NCBI GenBank assembly: GCA_030428025.1
Contig: JAUIBJ010000031.1
Location: 1-13,288, forward strand
Direction: 5' to 3'
Origin: Alphaproteobacteria bacterium
Lineage (GTDB): Bacteria; Pseudomonadota; Alphaproteobacteria; Rhodobacterales; Rhodobacteraceae
DNA length: 13,288 nucleotides
The first letter of the stretch is position 1. Every line of letters begins with the position of its first letter. Shown piece by piece: positions 1-6,156 of this stretch. The translations under genes were made by a program, and so were the position numbers. The notes beneath the pieces are model-generated. The model made no database searches, was not told the origin of the DNA, and saw nothing but the letters and a program-made list of their open reading frames with translations.

Positions 1-959
1 ACCTCGCGCGTCACCTCCTCGCCGGCGGCATCGCGGGCGGCGGTGGCATAGACGAACTGCCGGGCGGCGGCGACGCGGGCGGCGAGCATCGCCAGCCGCT
101 GGCGGATCGCCTGTTTCTCCCACAAGGGCGCGCCGAAGGCCTTGCGGGTCTTGACGTATTCCAGCGTCAGATCCAGCGCCGCCTGCGCCTCGCCCATCGC
201 CATGGCACCCAGCACGATCCGCTCGTTCTGGAAGTTCCGCATGATCGCGTAAAAGCCGCGCCCTTCCTCTCCAAGGATGTTTTCCGCCGGGATTCGGCAG
301 TTGTCGAAGATCAGTTCGGCCGTGTCCGACGACCGCCAGCCGTGCTTGTCCAGCGCGCGCGAGACGGTGAAACCGGGCGTGCCCTTTTCGACAAGGAACA
401 TGGTGACAGACTGGCTTGCGGGGCCGGCTGTGTCGGTCTTGGCGGCGATGCAGTACAGGTCGCCATGCACGCCGTTGGTGATGAACATCTTGGTGCCGTT
501 CAGCACATATTCGCCGCCCTCCCGCCGCGCCGTGGTGCGGATGGCCTTCACGTCCGAACCGGCATCCGGCTCGGTCACGCCGACGGCGGTGATCACCTCG
601 CCGGCGACGATGCCGGGCATCCAGGCGGCCTTCTGCGCGTCGCTGCCGGCGTTGAACAGATGCACCGAGGCCATGTCGGTATGGACCAGCGCGGTGATGG
701 CAAAACCGGAATAGGTCGCGCGGCCCAGCTCCTCGGCCAGGACTGCGGTGGCGCGCGTGTCCATGTCGCTGCCGCCGTAGGCCTCGGGATAACGGATGCC
801 GAAGAAGCCGAGCCGGCCCATCTCTCGCAGCACATCGCGGGGCACGAAGCCGTCCGTCTCCCACTGGTCGGCATGGGGTTCGACCTGTTCGGCGACGAAG
901 CGCCGGATCTGGTCGCGCAGCATTTCGTGCTCTTCGGTGAGAAACAGATGGTGGGTCAT
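1..959 (-). CDS. Acyl-CoA dehydrogenase, C-terminus beyond window edge (partial)
   Basis: The protein is a flavoprotein that would introduce an alpha-beta double bond into an acyl-CoA, passing electrons to ETF. About 319 residues are visible; the family is usually near 380, so roughly 60 C-terminal residues lie outside the window. Seen: VTEPDAGSD at 128-136 (FAD/substrate-binding signature), NGTKMFITNG at 154-163, and Y-x3-R-x-A-F-G at 268-276. Glu246 (in NERIVLG) sits where isovaleryl-CoA and long-chain enzymes carry their catalytic base, whereas medium-chain enzymes have Thr there and place the Glu near the C-terminus, which is not visible here. The start is the ATG at 957-959, with AGGGAG at 966-971 six bases upstream. 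It begins 21 bases after the FkbM methyltransferase stop, so it is probably the last visible gene of the same transcript. Family assignment is firm; substrate is unknown, with branched-chain or long-chain acyl-CoA more likely than medium-chain. Confidence 0.93.
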   Translation of the reverse strand, partial: MTHHLFLTEEHEMLRDQIRRFVAEQVEPHADQWETDGFVPRDVLREMGRLGFFGIRYPEAYGGSDMDTRATAVLAEELGRATYSGFAITALVHTDMASVHLFNAGSDAQKAAWMPGIVAGEVITAVGVTEPDAGSDVKAIRTTARREGGEYVLNGTKMFITNGVHGDLYCIAAKTDTAGPASQSVTMFLVEKGTPGFTVSRALDKHGWRSSDTAELIFDNCRIPAENILGEEGRGFYAIMRNFQNERIVLGAMAMGEAQAALDLTLEYVKTRKAFGAPLWEKQAIRQRLAMLAARVAAARQFVYATAARDAAGEEVTRE

Positions 960-980
960 GCGATGCTCCCTGTGGCGCGG

Positions 981-1859
981 TCAGCCCGATCCAGCCAGAA
1001 CGCCCTTGGGCAGCATCTGGATATAGGTCTTTATCGCCTTGCGGTCGACCTTCCCCCGCGCCCGCAGGGCGTCGAGGCAATAGGCGCAAAGGTCGTAGCT
1101 GTGCGCCATCACGTCCGCCGCCAGGGCCAGCGCCTTCAGTTGTTGGTCGTCCAGCGCGTCGGGGTCGTGGGCCGCGCGGATATAGACCGCATCGCCATCG
1201 AGAAGCTGCGAACCGGCCCCGCGGCGGAACTCGGATTTCTGGCTGGATCGCACGACCACGGATTTCTGGTGCAGGAAACGGTGCAGCGCAAAGCCTTGTG
1301 CCCGCATCTCGGCATCGAGTTCGGCCCAGGTCGGCTCGCCCTCGTACATCGGATAGAACCGCACCTCGGGGATGATCATCACACAGCGCGCCAGCCGCTC
1401 GCGGCCATGCTGCAGCACGCCCAGTTCCGAGCCCTGCACGTCCATCTTCAGGATATCGAGATCGGGCAGCCCCTCGACCGCGTCGAGCGCCACAAGTTCC
1501 ATGTCGATTTCCGTGATCGGGCGGTTCAGCCAGAACCCTTTGCCCAGGAACTTCGCCGAGGCCGGGGCCAGAGGAAAGACCGAGGAGATCGAGCCGATAT
1601 GGTGGGAATAGAAGGTCGCGGGGCCGGGCGTGCCGACCGCGTAAGGATAGACCGACATCCGCTCCGTCGCCGCCCGCTTCAGAGCCTCGAACGCCTCGGG
1701 GTCGGGTTCGAACCCGTGCAACCGGGCGGCGCCGTGATCGAGCAGCGGCTGATAGGGCGGCGTGTCCTTGGTGAGGCGCGCGCCGATATCGGCCAGTTGC
1801 AGGGGGCGCTCGGGATCCAGCGTCTCGATCAGAAAGCGGGCGCGTTCGCTGTTGTTCAT
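981..1859 (-). CDS. FkbM-family SAM-dependent methyltransferase
   Basis: A protein of 292 residues resembling FkbM-type methyltransferases, which O-methylate sugars or other hydroxyls using S-adenosylmethionine. Seen: a motif-I-like strand LADIGAR at 22-28, an acidic residue closing the next strand in GFEPD at 49-53, and the family hallmark K-M-D-V-Q-G-S-E at 138-145 (K-x-D-x-x-G-x-E). The first glycine loop is unusual: the common DVGAN is replaced by DIGAR. After the catalytic domain (to about 210) comes an extra segment of about 80 residues with no motif I recognise. There is no signal peptide or membrane segment, so it is cytoplasmic. The start ATG at 1857-1859 overlaps the esterase stop (ATGA, 1856-1859) and GGGGCAGG lies just upstream; an earlier in-frame start five codons upstream lies inside the preceding gene and is less likely. 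Likely modifies a glycan or glycolipid made with its neighbours; the acceptor is unknown. Confidence 0.85.
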   Translation of the reverse strand: MNNSERARFLIETLDPERPLQLADIGARLTKDTPPYQPLLDHGAARLHGFEPDPEAFEALKRAATERMSVYPYAVGTPGPATFYSHHIGSISSVFPLAPASAKFLGKGFWLNRPITEIDMELVALDAVEGLPDLDILKMDVQGSELGVLQHGRERLARCVMIIPEVRFYPMYEGEPTWAELDAEMRAQGFALHRFLHQKSVVVRSSQKSEFRRGAGSQLLDGDAVYIRAAHDPDALDDQQLKALALAADVMAHSYDLCAYCLDALRARGKVDRKAIKTYIQMLPKGVLAGSG

Positions 1860-2566
1860 TCCTGCCCCTCGCACAATCTGGCCAGTTCCCGGCCCGCGCG
1901 CCGGCCAAGCTCGTAAAGGGCGGCGCCGGTATAGTGAATGCCGTCGGCTTTTTCCAGATCGTGGGTCTCGATACAGCCGATCAGTGGGTCGCCATTGTCG
2001 CGGAAGGCAGCGTTGATGGCGTCCTGCCAGGGCAGTTGCTCGGGGTCGGCCGACAAAAGTGCGCAGACCACCGGCAGGCCGGGGCAGTCGAGCCGCGTGC
2101 GGACCGTCTCCACCATGCCCGTGAAGCGCTCGGAATAGTGCAGGCTCTTTTCATGGACGCCCGCGTCGCGCTCTCCCTGCACCCAGATCAGGCCGCGAAT
2201 ATCCGGCGCGCCATCCTGCCGGGCCAGGCGGGCATGGGCGATCATCCGGCCCAGCTTGCGCTTGCCGTGTTCGGGGTTGAATTCATGTGCGAGCGATGCG
2301 CCGCCCTTGCCGAGCTTGACCAGCGCCGGCGGTCGGCCCGTCGCCTCCTGCCACGCCTGTGCCAGCCCGACCTCGGGACCGAGCCCGACATATTGGTATC
2401 CCGACTGATAGCGCAGCGGCAGCCATCCCTTTTTGTGCGTCCAGACCACCGCACCCGGCGCCTCGCGCTGCTCGGGCGTGGTGTCCCGCTCTCGGACAGA
2501 GCGGCCGACCGCGTTGGACTGCCCGGCGAGGATCAGAAGCTCTTTCGGGACGGCCTCTTCGCTCAT
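1856..2566 (-). CDS. SASA/GDSL-type carbohydrate esterase (sialate O-acetylesterase-like)
   Basis: A 236-residue SGNH hydrolase of the SASA (DUF303) type, a family that removes O-acyl groups, usually acetyl, from sugars. Seen: block I LAGQSNAVGR at 13-22 with predicted nucleophile Ser17; GKGGASLA at 86-93, likely the oxyanion glycine block; WVQGERD at 128-134, equal to the family's WxQGE-x-D; and DGIHYTG at 208-214, giving Asp208 and His211 as remaining triad members. No signal peptide precedes block I, so the enzyme probably acts in the cytoplasm, unlike secreted plant and gut relatives. The start ATG at 2564-2566 overlaps the upstream glycosyltransferase stop as ATGA, and its own stop overlaps the FkbM start the same way, implying translational coupling of three genes. 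The acyl substrate is not evident; 'sialate' in the family name should not be read as proof of sialic acid. Confidence 0.85.
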   Translation of the reverse strand: MSEEAVPKELLILAGQSNAVGRSVRERDTTPEQREAPGAVVWTHKKGWLPLRYQSGYQYVGLGPEVGLAQAWQEATGRPPALVKLGKGGASLAHEFNPEHGKRKLGRMIAHARLARQDGAPDIRGLIWVQGERDAGVHEKSLHYSERFTGMVETVRTRLDCPGLPVVCALLSADPEQLPWQDAINAAFRDNGDPLIGCIETHDLEKADGIHYTGAALYELGRRAGRELARLCEGQE

Positions 2567-3654
2567 GCGGTCTCTTTCCGGGCAAGGGGCCGGTGGCGTT
2601 CGTGAATCCCGGTGAGCTCGCGGTAAAGCGCCGCGCCGTCCGGCGCCTGGCGCAGGGCGGCAATCCGGGCGCGGTGCCCGTCTACACAGGCGGCGTGGGC
2701 CCGGGCGATTGCCGGCTCGGCCAGCAGCGCCTGAAGCTCGGCCTGCCTTATGCCTTGCGTCTTCAGGATGCTGCGGTCTTCGGTCGGCGCGGAATTGAGG
2801 CTGTAGCGTTCGGCATAGCTGAGCGCGTCGAACCTGTCATGGCCCACGCCGCTGCCGCGGTCATGCTTGACCATGAAGCTTTCCACCGAGCGCAGGACAT
2901 AGTGGTTGATCTGGGCAAACTCGGTCGAGCCGTCGGCGCGCCGCACCTTCTTGCGCGCCAGCCGCCGGGGCACGGCGATGGACCGGCCCGAGCCATCGAC
3001 CCACCTCGCCGCTTCTTCGGCAAAGCCGGGCTCGAGCTGGGGCACGTGATTGAGCGGCTCGATTTCCGGCCGCACCCGGTGCAGGCTCTTGAGCCCGGTG
3101 CGCTTGGTCGGGATGGTGCCGGCCTCTTCCCCGTTGGTGTGGAAGAACTGGTCTGTCAGCGGCACGTCCTCGAAGGCGCGCACGCCGGAAAAGTCGAAAT
3201 GGATCTGGTTGAGCGACAGCACGTCGGGCGCGTCCGTGGCCTCGAAGAGCGCCGCCAAACTGCCGTCTCCCGTCTTGACGTTGATGAACTCGTCGGCGTC
3301 GATCAGCGCCACGTAATCCGCGCGTCGATATTCTTTCAGCCAGGTGGCATAGTCGAAGGCCACGAGTTGCCGCTTGGCGCTTTTCAGCAGCCGGTCGGGG
3401 TTTTCCAGGTGCCGAACGATGCCCAGATCGTCGAGCGTGTCGAGCAGTTCCGCCGAGCCGTCGTCGCAATCGTTGGTGAAGATCAGAAAGCTGCCCACGC
3501 CGATGGCGCGGTGATGGGCGATCCATTCCAGGATGAAAGGCCCCTCGTTGCGCATGCAGGTCACGATACAGGTTTGCACGGGGTCGATTGCCTTTTCGTT
3601 TGGGGCGTGCTGCTCAGCCTTCTGGTTAACAAATGGATAAAACCCCGCCGGCAT
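2563..3654 (-). CDS. Glycosyltransferase family 2-type protein
   Basis: A 363-residue glycosyltransferase of the GT-A fold, close to the Glyco_tranf_2_4 group, expected to transfer a sugar from a nucleotide-sugar donor. Seen: the opening strand TCIVTCMRNEG at 28-38, ending in the R-N-E that typifies this group; W-I-A-H-H-R at 44-49; FTNDCDDGS at 59-67; and the metal/donor-binding D-A-D-E-F at 119-123. A family-typical stretch N-H-Y-V-x-R-S-V-E-S-F with a preceding basic run lies in the C-terminal third. No membrane helix or signal is seen, so it is cytoplasmic or peripheral. The start is the ATG at 3652-3654; only a weak GGGAA is visible upstream, so the exact start is moderately certain. It is the first gene of the minus-strand cluster and couples to the esterase through an ATGA overlap. 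Product and acceptor are unknown; capsule, exopolysaccharide or lipid glycosylation are all possible. Confidence 0.87.
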   Translation of the reverse strand: MPAGFYPFVNQKAEQHAPNEKAIDPVQTCIVTCMRNEGPFILEWIAHHRAIGVGSFLIFTNDCDDGSAELLDTLDDLGIVRHLENPDRLLKSAKRQLVAFDYATWLKEYRRADYVALIDADEFINVKTGDGSLAALFEATDAPDVLSLNQIHFDFSGVRAFEDVPLTDQFFHTNGEEAGTIPTKRTGLKSLHRVRPEIEPLNHVPQLEPGFAEEAARWVDGSGRSIAVPRRLARKKVRRADGSTEFAQINHYVLRSVESFMVKHDRGSGVGHDRFDALSYAERYSLNSAPTEDRSILKTQGIRQAELQALLAEPAIARAHAACVDGHRARIAALRQAPDGAALYRELTGIHERHRPLARKETA

Positions 3655-3714
3655 TTATGCAATTCCCGCGCGCCAGCCGGCGGGCCGATGGCGATATTCT
3701 TTTCCGGACTGTTG

Positions 3715-3733
3715 CTTTGCGTGCTCCGCAAAG
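3715..3733. other. Perfect hairpin between tRNA-Arg and the glycosyltransferase
   Basis: The arms CTTTGCG (3715-3721) and CGCAAAG (3727-3733) are exact inverted repeats of 7 bp around a 5-base loop. No T tract follows on either strand, so it is not a standard intrinsic terminator. It lies between the tRNA 3' end and the glycosyltransferase start, where it could act in tRNA 3' processing, Rho-linked termination or as a protein site. The rest of the 3655-3783 gap shows no gene. Confidence 0.4.
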
Positions 3734-3783
3734 ATGGTCGCCGCGAAGCTGCAGCAAGCCGCTTGGATCTGACAGGAGGGAAA

Positions 3784-3860
3784 TGGCGACCCCGGCAGGA
3801 TTCGAACCTGCAACCTGCCCCTTAGGAGGGGGCTGCTCTATCCTGTTGAGCCACGGGGCC
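3784..3860 (-). tRNA. tRNA-Arg, anticodon CCT, with encoded CCA
   Basis: The reverse complement folds as a full cloverleaf of 77 bases including CCA. The acceptor stem is GGCCCCG with CGGGGTC (one G-T pair). The D arm uses GCTC/GAGC. The anticodon stem is GCCCC/GGGGC with loop CTCCTAA, giving anticodon CCT, which reads the arginine codon AGG. The T arm is GCAGG-TTCGAAT-CCTGC. The discriminator base is G and CCA is encoded at 3784-3786. This is normally a single-copy minor arginine tRNA in alphaproteobacteria. tRNA 3' ends can serve as integration sites, but no integrase or repeated 3' tRNA fragment is visible in the window. Confidence 0.96.
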
Positions 3861-3871
3861 GTCCGGCATCT

Positions 3872-3899
3872 CTTTAACCGCCCGGGCGGCGGTTGTCAT
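3872..3899 (-). promoter_or_regulatory. Candidate promoter of tRNA-Arg
   Basis: On the minus strand ATGACA (3894-3899, 5 of 6 to TTGACA) and TTAAAG (3872-3877, 3 of 6 to TATAAT) are 16 bases apart, ending 11 bases before the mature tRNA 5' end. The spacer contains a perfect GC palindrome, CCGCCCGGGCGG at 3879-3890. The match is suggestive only. Confidence 0.4.
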
Positions 3900-3925
3900 C
3901 GCCTCAATCGTTCTTTTCGTTCCGC

Positions 3926-3955
3926 TTGCGGCGGCGGCGACGTTCGCGATAACAT
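3926..3955 (+). promoter_or_regulatory. Candidate promoter and GntR-like operator of the LacI-family gene
   Basis: TTGCGG (3926-3931) and GATAAC (3948-3953) form a possible -35/-10 pair with a 16-base spacer. Over the -10 lies a 16-base imperfect palindrome at 3940-3955 (acgttcgcgataacat) that keeps the symmetric pattern A.GTT..CG..AAC.T with a central CG, as expected for LacI-family operators. It resembles the known E. coli GntR-type operator pattern, and the adjacent regulator is GntR-like. It starts 48 and ends 33 bases before the start codon, placing it well for autorepression. Function is inferred. Confidence 0.45.
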
Positions 3956-3987
3956 CAAGGGACAAAACAGAATGAGGATGCCGGGAC

Positions 3988-5013
3988 GTGAGCGCAAATG
4001 ACAACCGCCCCCTGACCCTGCGCGACGTCTCGGAAGCGTCGGGGGTTTCGGAAATGACCGTCAGCCGGGTGCTGCGTAACCGCGGTGACGTGTCGGAGGC
4101 CACACGCCAGCGGGTACTGGAAGCCGCCAAGAACCTTGGCTACGTGCCCAACAAGATCGCCGGCGCCCTGGCCAGCCAGCGGGTGAATCTGGTGGCGGTG
4201 ATCATCCCGTCGATGTCGAACATGGTTTTCCCCGAAGTGATGTCGGGCATCAGCGAGGCGCTGGAAGAAACTGGCCTGCAGCCGGTGGTAGGGGTGACAG
4301 GCTACAGCCCCGAGAAGGAGGAGAAAGTTCTCTACGAGATGCTGTCGTGGCGGCCCTCGGGGGTGATCATCGCCGGGCTTGAGCATTCCGACGCCTCCCG
4401 CGCCATGCTCAAGGCCTCGGGCATTCCGGTGGTCGAGATCATGGATGTGGACGGCACGCCGGTCGACTCGGTCGTGGGCATCTCCCATCGCCGTGCCGGT
4501 CGGCAGATGGCGCAGGCGATCTTGAAGGACGGGTATGAGCATATCGCCTTTCTCGGCACCAAGATGGCGCAGGACCACCGGGCGCGAAAACGCTTCGAGG
4601 GTTTCACAGAGGCGCTGGCCAAGGCCGGGGTCGAGATCGAGGACCGCGAATTCTATTCCGGCGGCTCCGCCCTGGTGAAGGGGCGCGAGATGACGCGCGA
4701 CGTGTTGGAGCGCTCGCCCGATCTGGATTTCATTTATTATTCCAATGACCTGATCGGCGCGGGCGGGCTTCTCTATCTTCTCGAACAAGGCGTGAAGATC
4801 CCCGAGGAGTTCGGGCTGGCGGGTTTCAACGGGCTCAACCTGTTAAAGGGTCTGCCGCGCGAGTTGGCCACGATGGATGCCTGCCGCCACGAGATCGGCC
4901 AGAAGGCGGCCGAAATCATCGCCCGGCGTGTCGAGGCGGGCGAAGAAGGCAAGCCCGAGCGTATCGTGCTGGAGCCCACCATCAGCTACGGGGACACGCT
5001 GCGGCGCCGGTAG
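3988..5013 (+). CDS. LacI-family transcriptional regulator, GntR (gluconate) subgroup
   Basis: A 341-residue repressor-type regulator. An N-terminal helix-turn-helix covers about 10-30 (LRDVSEASGVSEMTVSRVL), followed by the hinge helix around 54-62 with Leu61 at the position of LacI Leu56, which wedges into the operator centre. The rest is a periplasmic-binding-like effector domain. The wording of that domain is strikingly like E. coli GntR: PSMSNMVFPEVMSGI, GYSPEKEE, MLSWRPSG and GIPVVEIMD all have close counterparts, so a sugar-acid effector such as gluconate or a relative is plausible. The start is GTG at 3988 with GAGGAT at 3974-3979. A candidate operator over its promoter suggests autoregulation. 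The dehydrogenase that follows, 99 bases downstream on the same strand, is the obvious candidate target, although a possible terminator lies between them. Family is certain, subgroup likely, effector inferred. Confidence 0.92.
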   Translation: MSANDNRPLTLRDVSEASGVSEMTVSRVLRNRGDVSEATRQRVLEAAKNLGYVPNKIAGALASQRVNLVAVIIPSMSNMVFPEVMSGISEALEETGLQPVVGVTGYSPEKEEKVLYEMLSWRPSGVIIAGLEHSDASRAMLKASGIPVVEIMDVDGTPVDSVVGISHRRAGRQMAQAILKDGYEHIAFLGTKMAQDHRARKRFEGFTEALAKAGVEIEDREFYSGGSALVKGREMTRDVLERSPDLDFIYYSNDLIGAGGLLYLLEQGVKIPEEFGLAGFNGLNLLKGLPRELATMDACRHEIGQKAAEIIARRVEAGEEGKPERIVLEPTISYGDTLRRR

Positions 5014-5031
5014 CCGGATCGCGCCCTTTTT
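5003..5031 (+). terminator. Possible intrinsic terminator overlapping the regulator stop codon
   Basis: GGCGCCGG (5003-5010) can pair with CCG (5014-5016) and GCGCC (5021-5025) to give an 8-bp stem with a 4-base GATC bulge. The 3-base loop is the TAG stop codon itself. A run of five T (5027-5031) follows after one C. The T tract favours a terminator; the bulge weakens it. Confidence 0.4.
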
Positions 5032-5056
5032 GTCGCTTTCAGAACAGAATCGCCGC

Positions 5057-5077
5057 CCGGAACATGTGGGGTTCGGG
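5057..5077. promoter_or_regulatory. Imperfect inverted repeat upstream of the dehydrogenase
   Basis: CCGGAAC (5057-5063) and GTTCGGG (5071-5077) are inverted repeats matching at 6 of 7 positions around a 7-base spacer, 35 bases before the dehydrogenase start. The half-site GGAACAT shares AACAT with the candidate operator at 3940-3955, but the central CG is missing. It could be a weaker regulator site or chance. Confidence 0.2.
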
Positions 5078-5112
5078 GAAACGCGTCTGATCCGGAAAGA
5101 GGAACACGGAAC

Positions 5113-6066
5113 ATGAAAGTCGGATTCATCGGCCTCGGCAATGTCGGGGCCAAGCTCAGCGGGTCGCTCCTGCGCAACGGCGTCGATCTTGCGGTGCACG
5201 ATCTGAACGACGACCTCGTCGCGGGTTTCGTCGGGCGCGGTGCCAAGCGCGGCGGCAGCCCCGCAGAGATGATGCGCGACTGCGATGCAGTCATCACCTG
5301 CCTGCCCTCGCCCGCCGCCTCGGATGCGGTGATGCAGCAGATGCTGCCCGAGGTGACCGAGGGCAAGATCTGGATGGAGATGTCGACCACCGACGAGGCC
5401 GAGGTCAAGCGTATCGGCGCAATGGTGATCGAGCGCGGCGGCGCGGCGGTCGACTGTCCGGTCTCGGGCGGCTGCCACCGGGCCGATACCGGTAATATCT
5501 CGATCTTCGCCGGTTGCGACCGGCCGACATTCGAGCGAATCCTGCCGCTTCTCACGACGATGGGCCGGCGCATCCTTCATACCGGCGAATTGGGCAGTGC
5601 CTCGATCCTGAAGGTGGTCACGAACTACCTGGCCACCGCCAACCTGATCACCTGCTGCGAGGCACTGGTCACCTGCAAGGCCGCCGGAATGGACCTGAAC
5701 ACCGCCTATGAAGCGATCAAGATCAGTTCCGGCACCTCCTTCGTGCATGAAACCGAAAGCCAGGTGATCCTGAACGGCAGCCGCGACATTTCCTTCACCA
5801 TGGATCTGGTGCGCAAGGATATCGGCCTGTTCCAGGACGTGGCCGACAGGGCCGGCGTGCCGCTGGAGATGAACCCGCTGATGATCTCGATCTTCGAGGA
5901 CGGCATCAAAAGGTTCGGCGAGCGGGAACTGTCGCCAAACATCATCCGCCGGCTGGAAGAGGCGACGGGGCTGGATATCCGAGCACCGGGCTTTCCGGCC
6001 GAGATGACGGACGACGAGCCCGAGGAGCCGGGCTATGAGGTCTTTCCACCGGGGCGCTCGGCCTAA
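5113..6066 (+). CDS. NAD-dependent beta-hydroxyacid dehydrogenase (3-hydroxyisobutyrate dehydrogenase family)
   Basis: A 317-residue oxidoreductase of the 3-hydroxyisobutyrate / tartronate-semialdehyde reductase / 6-phosphogluconate dehydrogenase superfamily, which interconverts beta-hydroxyacids and semialdehydes. Seen: Rossmann motif GFIGLGNVG at 4-12; Asp30 in VHDLN at the end of the second strand, favouring NADH over NADPH; substrate-binding DCPVSGG at 114-120; and catalytic Lys167 with Asn171 in LKVVTN (K-x3-N). A C-terminal tail of about 30 residues rich in Glu, Asp and Pro extends beyond the usual end near 295. The start is ATG at 5113 with AGAGGAA upstream. Its neighbour is a GntR-like regulator on the same strand, so a role in sugar-acid or hydroxyacid breakdown is likely. 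Substrate cannot be read from sequence; tartronate semialdehyde, threonate-type acids and sulfolactaldehyde are family possibilities. Confidence 0.9.
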   Translation: MKVGFIGLGNVGAKLSGSLLRNGVDLAVHDLNDDLVAGFVGRGAKRGGSPAEMMRDCDAVITCLPSPAASDAVMQQMLPEVTEGKIWMEMSTTDEAEVKRIGAMVIERGGAAVDCPVSGGCHRADTGNISIFAGCDRPTFERILPLLTTMGRRILHTGELGSASILKVVTNYLATANLITCCEALVTCKAAGMDLNTAYEAIKISSGTSFVHETESQVILNGSRDISFTMDLVRKDIGLFQDVADRAGVPLEMNPLMISIFEDGIKRFGERELSPNIIRRLEEATGLDIRAPGFPAEMTDDEPEEPGYEVFPPGRSA

Positions 6067-6083
6067 GGCTTCTCCGTTAACCA

Positions 6084-6113
6084 CCCCGCCCGGAATTCTT
6101 TGACCGGGCGGGG
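6084..6113 (+). terminator. Perfect 10-bp GC hairpin after the dehydrogenase
   Basis: CCCCGCCCGG (6084-6093) and CCGGGCGGGG (6104-6113) are exact inverted repeats around a 10-base loop, starting 17 bases after the dehydrogenase stop. The stem is very stable, but no T run follows on either strand, so it may slow or end transcription with help (Rho) or protect a 3' end rather than act as a classic terminator. Confidence 0.55.
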
Positions 6114-6128
6114 CCGATCTGTCCTAAT
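6100..6128 (+). promoter_or_regulatory. Candidate promoter of the RTX gene
   Basis: TTGACC (6100-6105, 5 of 6 to TTGACA) and CCTAAT (6123-6128, 4 of 6 to TATAAT) have an ideal 17-base spacer. Transcription would begin about 6135, some 20 bases before the ATG at 6157. The -35 box straddles the loop and downstream arm of the hairpin at 6084-6113. Confidence 0.5.
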
Positions 6129-6156
6129 CGCCGCGGGGGCGTGTGGGATCGATGCG

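Noticed and set aside
342..1916. A 524-codon plus-strand open frame across the acyl-CoA dehydrogenase and methyltransferase
   Set aside because: Both minus-strand genes have clear family motifs and ribosome sites; this frame spans parts of three real genes and the gaps between them, typical of a GC-rich shadow.
2359..3825. A 488-codon plus-strand open frame opposite the esterase and glycosyltransferase
   Set aside because: It crosses gene borders and runs into the tRNA gene, and it shows no domain; it is a shadow frame.
5014..5095. Inverted repeat CCGGATC / GATCCGG bracketing the regulator-dehydrogenase gap
   Set aside because: The 7-base arms are 68 bases apart, which is weak as a hairpin, and the left arm partly overlaps the terminator-like stem, so chance is as likely.
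4843..6084. A 413-codon minus-strand open frame opposite the regulator and dehydrogenase
   Set aside because: It covers parts of two well-supported plus-strand genes and has no recognisable motif.
6100..6156. A TTG start giving 19 extra residues to the RTX protein
   Set aside because: The TTG lies in the hairpin loop and on the candidate -35 box with no ribosome site; the ATG at 6157 begins directly with the hydrophobic segment.
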